In this document: positions 12,309-23,473 of the stretch, one piece after another
How the letters are laid out: every line of letters starts with the position of its first letter
Numbering within the stretch: the stretch's first letter is position 1
Assembly: GCA_038373865.1 (NCBI GenBank)
Contig: JAXGGA010001103.1
Span: 1-64,000 of the forward strand
Direction of reading: 5' to 3'
Length of the DNA: 64,000 nucleotides
DNA from: Uloborus plumipes
Taxonomy: Eukaryota; Arthropoda; Arachnida; Araneae; Uloboridae
Translations under genes and position numbers: made by a program
The notes under the pieces: generated by a model
Databases searched by the model: none
The model's input: only the letters and a program-made list of their open reading frames with translations
What the model was told of the DNA's origin: nothing

Positions 12309-12720
12309 CAGTGTAAAAAATGAATATTATTTTTACAGTATAATACAGCTAATTTTATGGTAGCACACTGTAAAAATGGCCATCTTTTACAGTAATAAAG
12401 AGTGAAATTTCTACTTTTCCAGTACTAAACTGTAAAACTGCTAATTTCACAGTAATACACTGTAAAACTGCTAATTTCACAGTAATGCACTGTAAAATTG
12501 CTAATTTTATAGTTTATTATCGTGCATTTTACAGTTTAAAAATGGAACCATTTCTGCCAGTATTATACTGTTGTTTTTGCAGTATAATACAGCTAAATTT
12601 TTCGGCGATAAACTGTAAAATTGCTAGTCTTACAGTTTATTACTGTGCATTTTACAGTTTCAAATTGGAACCTTGGCTGCCAGTATTATACTGTAAAAAC
12701 AAAAGTTCATTTTTTCAGTG
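12309..12720. mobile_element. CACTGTAAAAAATGAA palindromic MITE, copy 1
   Basis: The ends are CAGTGTAAAAAATGAA and TTCATTTTTTCAGTG, near-perfect inverted repeats, flanked by TA on both sides (12307-12308, 12721-12722). The body is a chain of short inverted modules: TTTTACAGTA, AACTGTAAAA, TTACAGTTTATTA and the distinctive GGAACC...CTGCCAGTATTATACTG near the right end. Related copies lie at 34200-34582 (inverted) and 44876-45281, plus a right-end fragment at 31110-31170. TA target and TIR suggest a non-autonomous Tc1/mariner-group element. It has no coding capacity. Confidence 0.8.
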
Positions 12721-12722
12721 TA

Positions 12723-14264
12723 GAGCTGGATGGTAAGTAAATTGCAGTAAGGTAAGCATGGCAAACAAGGCATGTTCATGGCTGATCTGATATCTCGCTC
12801 CTTAATGATTCAATTAGCTTCATTTTTTGTGTATTCATCAGTTGACTCAACAGAAACGAAATACGTAACTCTAAGTAAAAACAGATAAAACCGAAATTTA
12901 AAAAACCCAAAAACATTATTACGAAATCCATGCTTACTTATATGAAAGAGAAGAAAATTAATCGTTGTATTTTGGACCCAGATAATTCCTCGGTTTTTTT
13001 TTTTTTCTTTTTCGTTTTTTGGCCTTCCTGCACACAGCTCGTGCACATATGCACAACATATGCGGCACATTTTGATATGATCAACTCGATGCTCCGATGT
13101 TCTAATAAGGAGAACCTTGAAATTGGTTGTAAAATCGCAGGAAATCATTATGATACACAATGACATTTTTATTTTTTTGATTGTCAACTACATATTTTAG
13201 GCTTCAAAAACAATAAACAACTTTTTTTTATTCTAGTAAACTACAGTAAGGGATGATAGAAACAGAATTTACAGTAAAGCAAGATTAGGTAATTTTTACA
13301 CTTTTTCTCATAACTTTTGCTACTCTGGTGCCACTTGGTGATTAAAAACTGCTATACTTAAAGTTAATAACTTTTTATCAACAGTCAGCCCTTTTAAAGA
13401 CGACGAAGTCATGAAATAGCAAATTTGTGTAATGCTACATAAAAAAAATGGGAATACCCTGGTTGATCTACCTGGCTTTATTTGGCATCCCCATCTTATT
13501 CATTGTAAGCTTTTTTAACGAAATACTTGATTACTTTAAAAGAAATACTTATACAACTCATTAGATTACACATTTTTACAGATACTTGACAGTATTTGTA
13601 TGCAAATTAATGTACATATTGTTTGCCATGACGTGAATCTACCTCACTCATAGCATTTATTTTTATTTAATCATAGCTTTTATGAACTTATGCAGTAAAA
13701 TTATTGAAAACATTATTATTTTTGTAACACTCCAATACTGTCAAAAACACACACACACACACACACACACGAAACGGGTAGAAAATTTGGGAACAATCTT
13801 AACTCATTAATGCCTAGCGTTCCTTTTTAGGGACGGTCATAAAAGTGTTTCAAAATTAACTAAAAATTAACATTTCAACCAAATAATAGCGTTCAATTAT
13901 TACTTTGGTATTGTTTCAATTCATTATTAACAGATTGCAGCACATAACTATTGTAAAGTGTGTTCTGTAGCATTCTTTACGAAATTTATCAAGAATTACA
14001 TCGTTCACACTCAAGAACAAAAAGCTAAGTTTTAAAAATCCATTTTATGTTAATTGCTGTTTTCATTTCTTTTCATAAAATACCTTTTTAAATATTATAC
14101 AGTAGCAGAAGAACAATTTTAATAAAAAAAAAGTATGTACCGTCTAATGCCTAGCGTCTCTTCTGAATGATGATTTTTCTTTTTTTAATATTTTTTTATA
14201 TGATATTTTTTAAATTAGTTTTCCTGTCCATTAAAAACTATTTGTAACCAGTATCCAAAATATC
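12723..14264. other. AT-rich non-coding DNA with a CA microsatellite
   Basis: It contains (AC)n at about 13746-13770 and a repeated phrase AATGCCTAGCGT near 13810 and 14147. No gene is supported. A minus-strand frame at 12810-13187 holds a Cys/His-containing stretch but no convincing domain. Confidence 0.55.
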
Positions 14265-14268
14265 TTTG

Positions 14269-17228
14269 GAGCGATTCCATACCAAATCACCGAATGGGGG
14301 TCGCACGACCGACTCGGATTTTTTTTTAATTTGGTACACAGATTGATGGTATAGAGGTATGAAAAAGTCCAAAAGGAAAGTTACCTGCTCCACTTATTTT
14401 CTGAGATACATGCCCTCAAAGTTTGTCCGCCACGTCAAAATACTAAAAAAGTGATGTTACTTAATCATTTTTTATAAAAAATCGTACTCATGCAAAATAA
14501 AAGTGTTAGATATCTATGGAAACTAGTTACTCCAGGCATTCTGAAAAAAAATACTAGAACGTGCATAATGAAAATTGCCAAGGTACAGGGCTCTTTGAAG
14601 TTGTCACCACAAAAACTTGATTTTGCAGATTTTGCTAAAATTCAGGCATTTATTACAAAAAAAGGCAAACAAAACCAAAGGTTTTCTCACTTTCTGGTAG
14701 TGTACAGGTCCTCCCTGTAAATTGCTACGCAATAAACTTTTTGGGTTTCTCACTCCTTCTTGGAAATATTTTAGCTTACAAATAAGCCATAAGGCAAAAA
14801 ATGCGTTTTTGGCCATCTTGGCAGCCATTTTTCTCATAAAGGAGGAGCAGTAGAAACTTTAATTTTTTTTAAAACAAGCCACTGATATGTTAGCTATTCA
14901 CAGGAAAAGAGTTTACTTTTGGTTATTTCTCCCATTCAGAGATATCCTGCTGACAGTATATGCATGTTTTTCGCGACGACCATATGCTTTTGTTCCCCCT
15001 CTCATGGACTTAAAATTAATTACAACAAAAAATAATTATATATTTATTATTAGCTGTATTATCTACTCAATATGTCATGAAATTTAATTTATTAAATCAT
15101 TGAACAATAAATTAGATAATTGATGAAAACAAGAAAAAGTATTTCTCTGATGCCTGAGCATTATGCATTCATAATTATAAAGCACTAAATACATTCTTGA
15201 GAAATTAATTAACATAAATGAGCTCTAAATAGTTATATTATAAGCAATACCCAATCTTGTGATTGGGTTACTCCTGTTTTTAATTGAAGAATTTCTTGAA
15301 TATCACATGAATATCAGGAAAATAAATGAGGTCTTTTCGTTTGATGTAGGATACTTTATGACAAATTTCATTTGATGGGCTACTAACTGAGCATGGTGAT
15401 AAAGAGCTATTAATTTCAGCATCGAATTCCATTTTACCTTATTAACAGTTAAATATTTATAAAATAATTAAATACATAATTTAATATAAAGCCATGCTTG
15501 AAGAATTAAAATTAGTGCAACTAATTTATTCCCATACTGATCTTTACAAAACTGACATGTGTTGAGCACTGATAAGAACTGACAAGAATAAGTTTACTCA
15601 CTAAAATACTAGTTCACAGATACTATAAAGCGTACATTCTATTTTCTACAAAATAATACTGCAACAAAGAACAAGGGTATAAAGGGGTAGGTACTAAAGA
15701 ATTTCTTGAAAAATCAATTAAAATAAAGGAGCTTCGAATATTTATCTCATAGGCAATACCCAATCTTGTAATTGGATGTTCCTGATTGATGGCTATAAAC
15801 AGGAGGATACCCTTGTTCTTTGTTGCAGTATTATTTTGTGGAAAATAGAATGTATGCTTTATAGTATCTGTGAACTAATATTTTAGTGAGTAAACTTTTT
15901 CTTGTCAGTTCTTATCAGTGCTCAACGCATGTCAATTTTGTAAAGATCAGTATGGGAATAAATTAGTTGCACTAATTTTAATTCTTCAAGCATGGCTTTA
16001 TATTAAATTATTTATTTAATTATTTTGTAAATATTTAACTGTTAATAAGGTAAAATGGAATTCGATGCTGAAATTAATAGCTCTTTATCACCATGCTCAG
16101 TTAGTAGCCCATCAAATGAAATTTGTCATAAAATATCCTACATCAAACGAAAAGACCTCATTTATTTTCCTGATATTCATGTGATATTCAAGAAATTCTT
16201 CAATTAAAAACAGGAGTATCCCAATCACAAGATTGGGTATTGCTTATAATATAAATATTTAGAGCTCATTTATGTTAATTAATTTCTCAAGAAAGTATTT
16301 AGTGCTTTATAATTATGAATGCATAATGCTCAGGCATCAGAGAAATACTTTTTCTTTTTTTCATCAATTATCTAATTTATTGTTCAATGATTTAATAAAT
16401 TAAATTTCATGACATATTGGGTAGATAATACAGCTAATAATAAATATATCATTATTTTTTGGTTTAATTAATTTTAAGTCCATGAGAGGGGGAACAAAAG
16501 CATATGGTCGTCGCGAAAAACATGCATATACTGTCAGCAGGATATCTCTTAATGGGAGAAATAACCAAAAGTAAACTCTTTTCCTGTGAATAGCTAACAT
16601 ATCAGTGGCTTGTTTAAAAAAAAAATTAAAGTTTCTACTGCTCCCCCTTTATGAGAAAAATGGCTGCCAAGATGGCCAAAAACGCATTTTTTGCCTTACG
16701 GCTTATCTTTAAGCTAAAATATTTCCAAGAAGGAGTGAGAAACCCAAAAAATTTATTGCGTAGCAATTTACAGGGAGGACCTGTACACTACCAGAAAGTG
16801 AGAAAACCTTTGGTTTTGTTTGCCTTTTTTTGTAATAAATGCCTGAATTTTAGCAAAATCTGCAAAATCAAGTTTTTGTGGTGACAACTTCAAAGAGCCC
16901 TGTACCTTGGCAATTTTCATTATGAACGTTCTAGTATTTTTTTTCAGAATGCCTGGAGTAACTAGTTTCCATAGATATCTAACACTTTTATTTTGCATGA
17001 GTACGATTTTTTATAAAAAATGATTAAATAACATCACTTTTTTAGTATTTTGACGTGGCGGACAAACTTTGAGGGCATGTATCTCAGAAAATAAGTGGAG
17101 CAGGTAACTTTCCTTTTGGACTTTTTCATACCTCTATACCATCAATCTGTGTACCAAATCAAAAAAAAATCCGAGTCGGTCGTGCGACCAACTTTTTTTT
17201 TTTTCGGTGATTTGGTATGGAATCGCTC
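14269..17228. mobile_element. 2.96-kb foldback transposon with 1.4-kb arms
   Basis: The termini GAGCGATTCCATACCAAATC and its reverse complement define a near-perfect inverted repeat. The left arm runs 14269 to about 15680, the right arm about 15808 to 17228, with a loop of about 128 bp. The flanks are TTTG at 14265-14268 and 17229-17232, a candidate 4-bp target duplication. The arms differ mainly by single bases and small indels, so they have diverged little. Mirror-image open frames (14490-14720/16768-16998, 14604-14837/16651-16884, 14887-15087/16400-16600) exist only because the arms are copies, and none has a known motif. The loop carries a degenerate third copy of arm sequence 15192-15285. 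The terminal consensus matches the elements at 26815 and 47149. Confidence 0.85.
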
Positions 17229-17394
17229 TTTGGAAAAACAATGTCAAGCACTAATGGGTTAGTTTGGAAAAATACAATACTTTTATGTACTTTAAAATTT
17301 TTCTAACGCATTGCGTCCAAAAAAGTGATGTTACTTATGTACTTCATGCTTCTGATTTTAACTTCCAAACCGTATAATACAAATTTATCCATTA

Positions 17395-17917
17395 CAGTGA
17401 ACTCTCACTTATACGCCGCCTCTTTTATGCTCCCTTTTCACTTATACGACGATTTTAAATGGTCCCAGCACATTCCATAGCAAAATAATCATAGTATCAT
17501 TCGTTTATGCGTCGCTCTATAGATAAATATTTCACTTATGCACCGAATTTTCCCTAAAATGTAAAATTTTTAATTTATTTTCTTTTAAGAAATAAGCATT
17601 TTTCTTCCCTTTCCTCTAAAATCTTTCGCCTTTATTGCTCACTGAAGGCATTTTTTCCAGAGACAATTATCCATTATGCACCGTTTTAGAGGGAACAGCT
17701 TAAAATTAGGTATGCTACAATTTTTGTTTTCGCTTTCTCATTGTAGTTACGTTACAGTAATTGCCAAACCGTACTAATATGTTCCTTTTGTATAGAAACT
17801 TCTTATTCATTCTCTGATTAGAACCTATGTTGCGTTTTAGTCCTGTAAATAGGCTTGTTCGCTTATACGCCTTTTTCTATTGGTCCCTTGGGCCGGCGCA
17901 TAAGTGAGAGTTCACTG
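17395..17917. mobile_element. Pogo/Tigger-like MITE
   Basis: CAGTGAACTCTCACTTATAC at the left and GCGCATAAGTGAGAGTTCACTG at the right form a TIR of about 24 bp flanked by TA (17393-17394, 17918-17919). The phrase CACTTATRCNCCG recurs at about 17407, 17441, 17531 and 17674 and in inverted form at the right end, so the subterminal zones carry repeated motifs. It is 523 bp with no coding capacity. The CAG...TIR with TTATACGNCG resembles Tigger/pogo ends as I know them. Confidence 0.8.
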
Positions 17918-17919
17918 TA

Positions 17920-18295
17920 TTTAAAACAGAATTTTCGAGAAATGTCTTAATACAGAGACAGAAATAAATCACAGATTCATTTTTTAGTTTTATCCAACAG
18001 AAAATTCCTATACTCCTTAGAGAAATAAAATTCCGTCCAATGACCAACTTCACTTTTAAATTAATCTTTGAAAATAACAAAACTTAAAAAGGAACATGGC
18101 TTGAAGTCATAATTCATTTTGTAGACACAAAGATTTTTTGAAATGTCTTCTTTAAAATATTCTAGAACTGAAATAAATAAAATAACCAAGATGAGATTTT
18201 TTTCAAACAGAAATACTCATAAGTAAAAAAAGGAATAGAAATCCATCTTCGCGAAATGGCGCTTTTGTATACGGGCCAAACTGAAATAAAAACAC
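17920..18295. other. AT-rich non-coding DNA
   Basis: No feature recognised between the MITE and the dispersed repeat that follows. Confidence 0.55.
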
Positions 18296-18415
18296 TTTCA
18301 GCTGACACTTTTGCGATTTGGAAATAATGGTTCCGAATGATATCTTCGTGGGAAAATACCACAATTTAAAAGATAATTTGTCTTTTGGAATGGCAGCAGT
18401 GGCACTCCGATGGTG
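18296..18415. repeat. Dispersed repeat shared with 44590-44705
   Basis: The two segments share AATAATGGTTCCGAATGAT followed by ATCTTC and GGGA, and both run into a GGCA...CAGTGGCA/GAGTGGCA phrase about 80 bp later. They are in the same orientation 26 kb apart. No termini were identified, so the class is unknown. Confidence 0.55.
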
Positions 18416-18830
18416 CTTAAGAAAAATAGAAATGGTTGTATCCTTAAGCTGTGGGGTTTAGTCTTTCTTACGTCATATATTTCAAATCCTATATTTATTA
18501 ATATATTTTGCGGCTTGAAGTCATAGTATTTCTATTTTTACACACCTTAAAAATGTTTCTTGTGAGAGATACTTTATTTTATTAACATTACAACTTAAAT
18601 TCACCGTGTTTTTCTTCCTTGCTAAGTTATTAAGTGATTAAAAAAAAAGTTAAGAAGGAATCGGGAAGAGTCAGACAGATTTAAGTTTTTGCTTTACTTC
18701 TCTGATTTAGACATAACAAGAGTACAGCACTCAAAAATACAGTACATTTTATAAGCTATATGAAAAAAATACTAACATATCAAGATACAAAAAATATGAT
18801 TTTATTTGGATATTTTAAAACTCTAGCATG

Positions 18831-19150
18831 ACGGCCACCTCGTCTAGGGGTCAGAGATGTCTGACTGGGATGGGGAGACCTGGGTTCGAATCCCGGCTCG
18901 AGCATGATTGCACTTCCGCTCTCTCTCTTTTTTCCTCGTCCTTTCTCTGTTTGAATGTGTGTGCTTGAATGGTTGCCTGCTCTATAAACGGATCTTACGG
19001 CATGTGTTTTGAGCCAAATTATACTTCGAAATTTATGGTGCTCTTAAAGACGGAAGTCGTACTCCTTCTAACTTATATCAGGTTTTTATATCTATTCGTG
19101 CTTGGATACCCGAGTGGTATAATTTTCACAACAGCAACAAAATATTGTAG
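18831..19150 (+). mobile_element. tRNA-derived SINE, second family
   Basis: The head carries an A-box TCGTCTAGGGG (18840-18850), as in tRNA-Glu/Asp, and a perfect B-box GGTTCGAATCC (18883-18893), 43 bp apart. A five-pair T-arm is formed by CTGGG/CCCGG. The anticodon arm and acceptor stem do not pair, so it is not a working tRNA. A pyrimidine-rich stretch (CTCTCTCTTTTTT) and a body follow. Related sequence occurs on the minus strand at 50459-50745. The 3' limit is approximate; no clear A-tail or TSD was found. Confidence 0.75.
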
Positions 19151-21321
19151 CATATTTGTTTCACATCCCTCTCACATGGACAGGTACAGGATTCACAATG
19201 AGGGAGGCCTGGAACAGGATTTAAATGGTTAATTTAACACATGTTGTAGTTTTTGTAGTTAAAACTGAAAGAAAAGATGGACTGGACTCGTCAAGTGTCT
19301 AAAATATTCATGGCTAAGGGCAGTCATTTTTTCAGCTGACAGTGAAACTTTTTTGTTTAAATAGATTTGAAACAGCTGTTTTCAAACTTTTTAACTCTTA
19401 TTATTGCTTTTGATTTTGAGCTTATTTTAGAAGTTATCTCATTTACCGATAGTAGAAAGTAGTTGGAGACATTTATATCACCGTTAAATCTTTCAATTTT
19501 CTAGTCATTGAATAATAATGAATACAATATTAGTTTCATGCGAAAAAAAAAATAACAGCAGTTTTATTACTTAAAACATTATTTTTCCAAAATAAGTACA
19601 TTACATTTTTTTCCAAGTCCTAAAATATTCTTTCTAAGCCCAATAACGCAATCAAAGCCAATATTTTGCTTTTCGATCTGTTTACGGGGCAAGGAAATCG
19701 TTCTGTAAACCAGTAGCCTTGTAGTTAATTGAAGGAGCGAAAAAAACGTTATAACAGAGAGAGGAAATCAATTAATCTGGCTTCGAATGAGTATATCGAG
19801 CCGGAAATAAATAAGATTGGCCCTCAGATAAAAAGAGATGTCTCCGAGGAACTCTTCAAGAATTAATGAATTCTTTACGTCTCTTAAGCATGATAAATAT
19901 CCTTTTTTAGATGTTTATGTATTGGATTTCAGCTCGGTATGTTGTCTTTCTCATAGTCTATCATTATCTCTTTTTGCTCTTGTGTTTATAGTTAGGAAAT
20001 TATTTCCATAAATATAATTTATTATAGTACTACGGAATCTTATTTTTAAGTCTTTTCCGAGTAGAGTTGTTGAGAAAAGACTTTAAGGCATAAGTGTTTC
20101 AATACTTTTAAATAACGCAAATCTGCATTGAAGGTATACAAAAATCTTATTTTCTTTCTACACGATAAATTTGAAACACAAAGCTCATTTATCAGTCAAG
20201 AAATATACGGTCAGTTCATGAAAACCACGCCTAGTACTCGGGAACCATTTTACTTAAAAAGGGGTGTTGGAGTGTGAGTGAGAACTTTCCGAAGTATTCA
20301 AATAAAAACTTGCATTTTTGCTATCCTTTTGACACATTCAACTGAGCTACGTATTTGAAATCAACATCGTTCTAAGTTTTTTGATACTTCTCAAAATGTT
20401 TCTTATTATTCTTCTCCTTGTTGTTATTTTACTTATCACCCTTTTTTGGTAAGATTAGAGAAAACCTGACACATGAGTAAATACGCGGAAGGTTTTATTT
20501 AAGAAAATCAGACAGTAACAATATACATGCTTATTCATAATTTTCAAAGAGGTACCGTAAAAAAAACAACTAAAACAAATATAGCAAATAATAGCATTTA
20601 AAAATTTTCAGAAACAATCGAGTCGTTAAAATCAAAACCAATTATGTCCACATTTTATGAAAACTAATTTTATTTGCAAAAACATAAGTTTAAAAGCTCC
20701 TTTTTCCTTCGCTTAAAGGCAATATCTCAAAACCACTAGATATAAGCAAAAAGTGAATATTAAGTAAAGGTTTTTAGTCAAAACCAGTTGGATGTATAGT
20801 TCTGCCTTCGGAACTATGAATTTTGAGAAATAAATTACCTAGTTTTTAATCTAAACGACTCATATTGTACCATCGGGAAAACATAATCTATGCCTACACT
20901 GTTTATACTATCAAAACACAAGTGTACATACAAATTTTTTGGTAACGCAGTAATTATTTACATAAAAAACGCCTATTTCATAGAAAATGTGAAATGTATG
21001 AATGTTGTGTTTTGTGTTTGTGTGTGAAATAAATATTAAAATTCTTTTTGCTCACAAACTGACTTCAAAAAGTAAATAAATAATGATTTCTAAATCTATG
21101 AAAACTCGATAGAAAGCAAAAAATTATCTAGCAATTAGTTTTTGGGTCGCCTTTTAAAACATAAATAGTTATGCCCAACACAAGATACCCATTTTCTGTA
21201 TGTGTAAACACGCATTGAAATTTCTAATTCACAAGTTATATACTACTCCCAAAACACATTATTAAAGGTGCAATTTACTTTGATCAAACTTTTCGTATGT
21301 GCAAAAATCAGTATTTTGTAG

Positions 21322-21356
<35 letters not shown>

Positions 21357-21595
21357 TATGGCAGTAAAATTTTAAAAAGCGAACTTAACTGGTTTAATTC
21401 TAAACCACTCAATTTTAAGTTTATTGAGTTAGCATTAAAAATAGCAACTTGATTATTGCCTCTATGTAGAAACTTCTTATTTTCAGTTAATGATCATACA
21501 GCTAACGCATACTTATAAACGAGTCATACAACAGCTTAAAGTACCAGACACAAGGGAAAAGATAAGCATCGTAAAATGCTAACACAGACACGAAT
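19151..21595. other. AT-rich intergenic DNA with a poly-T tract
   Basis: It holds a T35-like run at about 21325-21355 and a phrase around 20218-20280 (CGCCTAGTACTCGGGAACC) that recurs inverted near 41465-41520. No gene is supported. Confidence 0.55.
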
Positions 21596-21862
21596 GTAAG
21601 TTTTAATCCAACGTTAAAGAAGCACAAATATACATGTATACTGCAGACACGTGTTTCAGGACTACAAGGAACCCCTTTTTCAATGGAAGAAGTGTGAGCT
21701 TTAGGATGAAGAATCATCCGATAAAAGTATACAGTATATTTACTTTTATCGGATGTACAAATCTACAAATCTACAGCAAATTCAGCATCTATATCATCTA
21801 CAAATATACAGCAGTATACCTGTATATTTGTGCTTCTTTAATGTTGGATTAAAACTTCACAT
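21596..21862. repeat. Nested inverted repeats
   Basis: The outer arms, about 50 bp each (21596-21650 and 21813-21862), share TTTAATCCAACRTTAAAGAA in inverted orientation. Inside is a second hairpin with 15-bp arms CATCCGATAAAAGTA/TACTTTTATCGGATG (21717-21757). The segment also contains ACACGTGTTTCAGGACTACA, which recurs inverted near 9950-9985. It is probably a decayed foldback element; TSDs were not identified. Confidence 0.6.
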
Positions 21863-22818
21863 CAATCGCACAAAGGTATTTCTTGTATTCACAGACACGA
21901 ATATTGGACTTTTCACTCAAAAATTGTGGAAAAATCAAAAATCATCCCCAGTATGTTGACATTAAATTTTAACTTTCATTGCCCTCAAGGAACGATTTCT
22001 GTTTGACTTTATTTTTACAAATGTCAATATATTCAACTGAAATTCCAACATAAGTAAATATAAGTATTTATGCAATCAGGTTTAAAAAAAACAACAGATT
22101 TCTCTATCTGTAAGAAAATTTTTAAATGTCCTCAAGAGTTATCTAGTTTAGAATGCTGACTTTGAGCAATTCTGCCGAAGAAACTTCTAGGTACCTTCAG
22201 GCTATTTGTAGAAGAATATTTCTAGTAAGAGAATATTGTTATAGAAAAACATTAAAATGTTCAAGACAGTTTAAGGAAAAATTTCTCTTAAAATTGACGC
22301 TTTTCTTTCTCTTAGAATTGTAAACATTATCCTCCACGAATTTTTATCTTTAAAATTAATCTCAGACATGTTTTAAAAACTGTAAACTGTTTGGTAAAAT
22401 CTTGTTCAGTACTTATTACAGTTCTTAAAGTTACAGCTATAGCAATATGATCTTTAAGTATTGAAAAAATTACATGTTTATTATAAGCGATATTAATGAA
22501 GGCCTTTATACCATCAGGGGTTTACTTTTTATTTATGGATACTTTTAGATTTTTGTATATATGAGGCTTTTAGTGTTAAAGTAAGTTCAGTCCATGATTT
22601 TTAAAAAGTTTTTTTTTTTTTTTCAAAATTTTATGTCTTTTTGTTTTAACTATCATGCCGCAAAGCAGTTTAAACTACATTCCTCGCAATAAGACCAAAA
22701 ACGTATTTACTTCAAAGATCCATTTTTTTACCATATCGTTACTGTAAAGACGCACGAATAACATTAACATCATAGTAAACCACTTAATTAAGACAGATTT
22801 TGGTTATGCAGATTAGTA
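21863..22818. other. AT-rich non-coding DNA
   Basis: No feature recognised. Confidence 0.6.
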
Positions 22819-22820
22819 TA

Positions 22821-23471
22821 CAGGGTGTCCACTCCAATCGTGGACCAATAGCTAATTTCTAAACCGTTAGAGATAAGCATATAGTTTATTTAGGAAAAAA
22901 TCTCCAAATTACGAAAGGAATTTTGGGTCTATTCAATGTTTTTCAAAAAATCAAATTTTGAAAGAGTTACGAAATTTAAATTTTTATACAGCCCCCCAGT
23001 CCTATCAATCATATTTAGTAAAACATTCTTGACACTGTAACGTTTAAAACTAAAAAAAAATCACTCTTCTACCACAAAAATTGACCGAGTTATGACGTTT
23101 TGAAAAATCAAGATTTTGCATTATTTCATGACGTCAGCGAGCGACCGCTTAAGGGACCGTATGCGAAATCCTTCAAAATCTTGATTTTTCAAAACGTCAT
23201 AACTCGGTCAATTTTTGTGGTAGAAGAGTGATTTTTTTTTAGTTTTAAACGTTACAGTGTCAAGAATGTTTTACTAAATATGATTGATAGGACTGGGGGG
23301 CTGTATAAAAATTTAAATTTCGTAACTCTTTCAAAATTTGATTTTTTGAAAAACATTGAATAGACCCAAAATTCCTTTCGTAATTTGGAGATTTTTTCCT
23401 AAATAAACTATATGCTTATCTCTAACGGTTTAGAAATTAGCTATTGGTCCACGATTGGAGTGGACACCCTG
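22821..23471. mobile_element. 651-bp CAGGGTGTCC palindrome, copy 1
   Basis: The ends CAGGGTGTCCACTCCAATCG and reverse complement are flanked by TA (22819-22820, 23472-23473). The arms are 298 bp each (22821-23118 and 23174-23471) and almost perfectly complementary, with a 55-bp loop. The loop is inverted relative to copies 2 and 3, meaning this copy sits on the opposite strand. It has no coding capacity. TA target and TIR fit a Tc1/mariner-group MITE. Confidence 0.9.
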
Positions 23472-23473
23472 TA

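Noticed and set aside
12810..13187. 125-codon minus-strand frame containing C-R-I-C-C...V-H-E-L-C-A-G, resembling the zinc-finger tail of pogo transposases
   Set aside because: Only one short Cys/His stretch matches. There is no second motif, TIR or frame continuity, so the resemblance is too weak to call.
14490..16998. Mirrored open frames in the 14.3-17.2 kb foldback as genes
   Set aside because: They are duplicated only because the arms are inverted copies. No start context, conserved motif or codon pattern supports coding.
18831..18905. A possible functional tRNA gene
   Set aside because: A and B boxes and the T-arm are good, but the acceptor and anticodon stems do not pair and a SINE body follows. 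A related copy at 50459 confirms a repeat.
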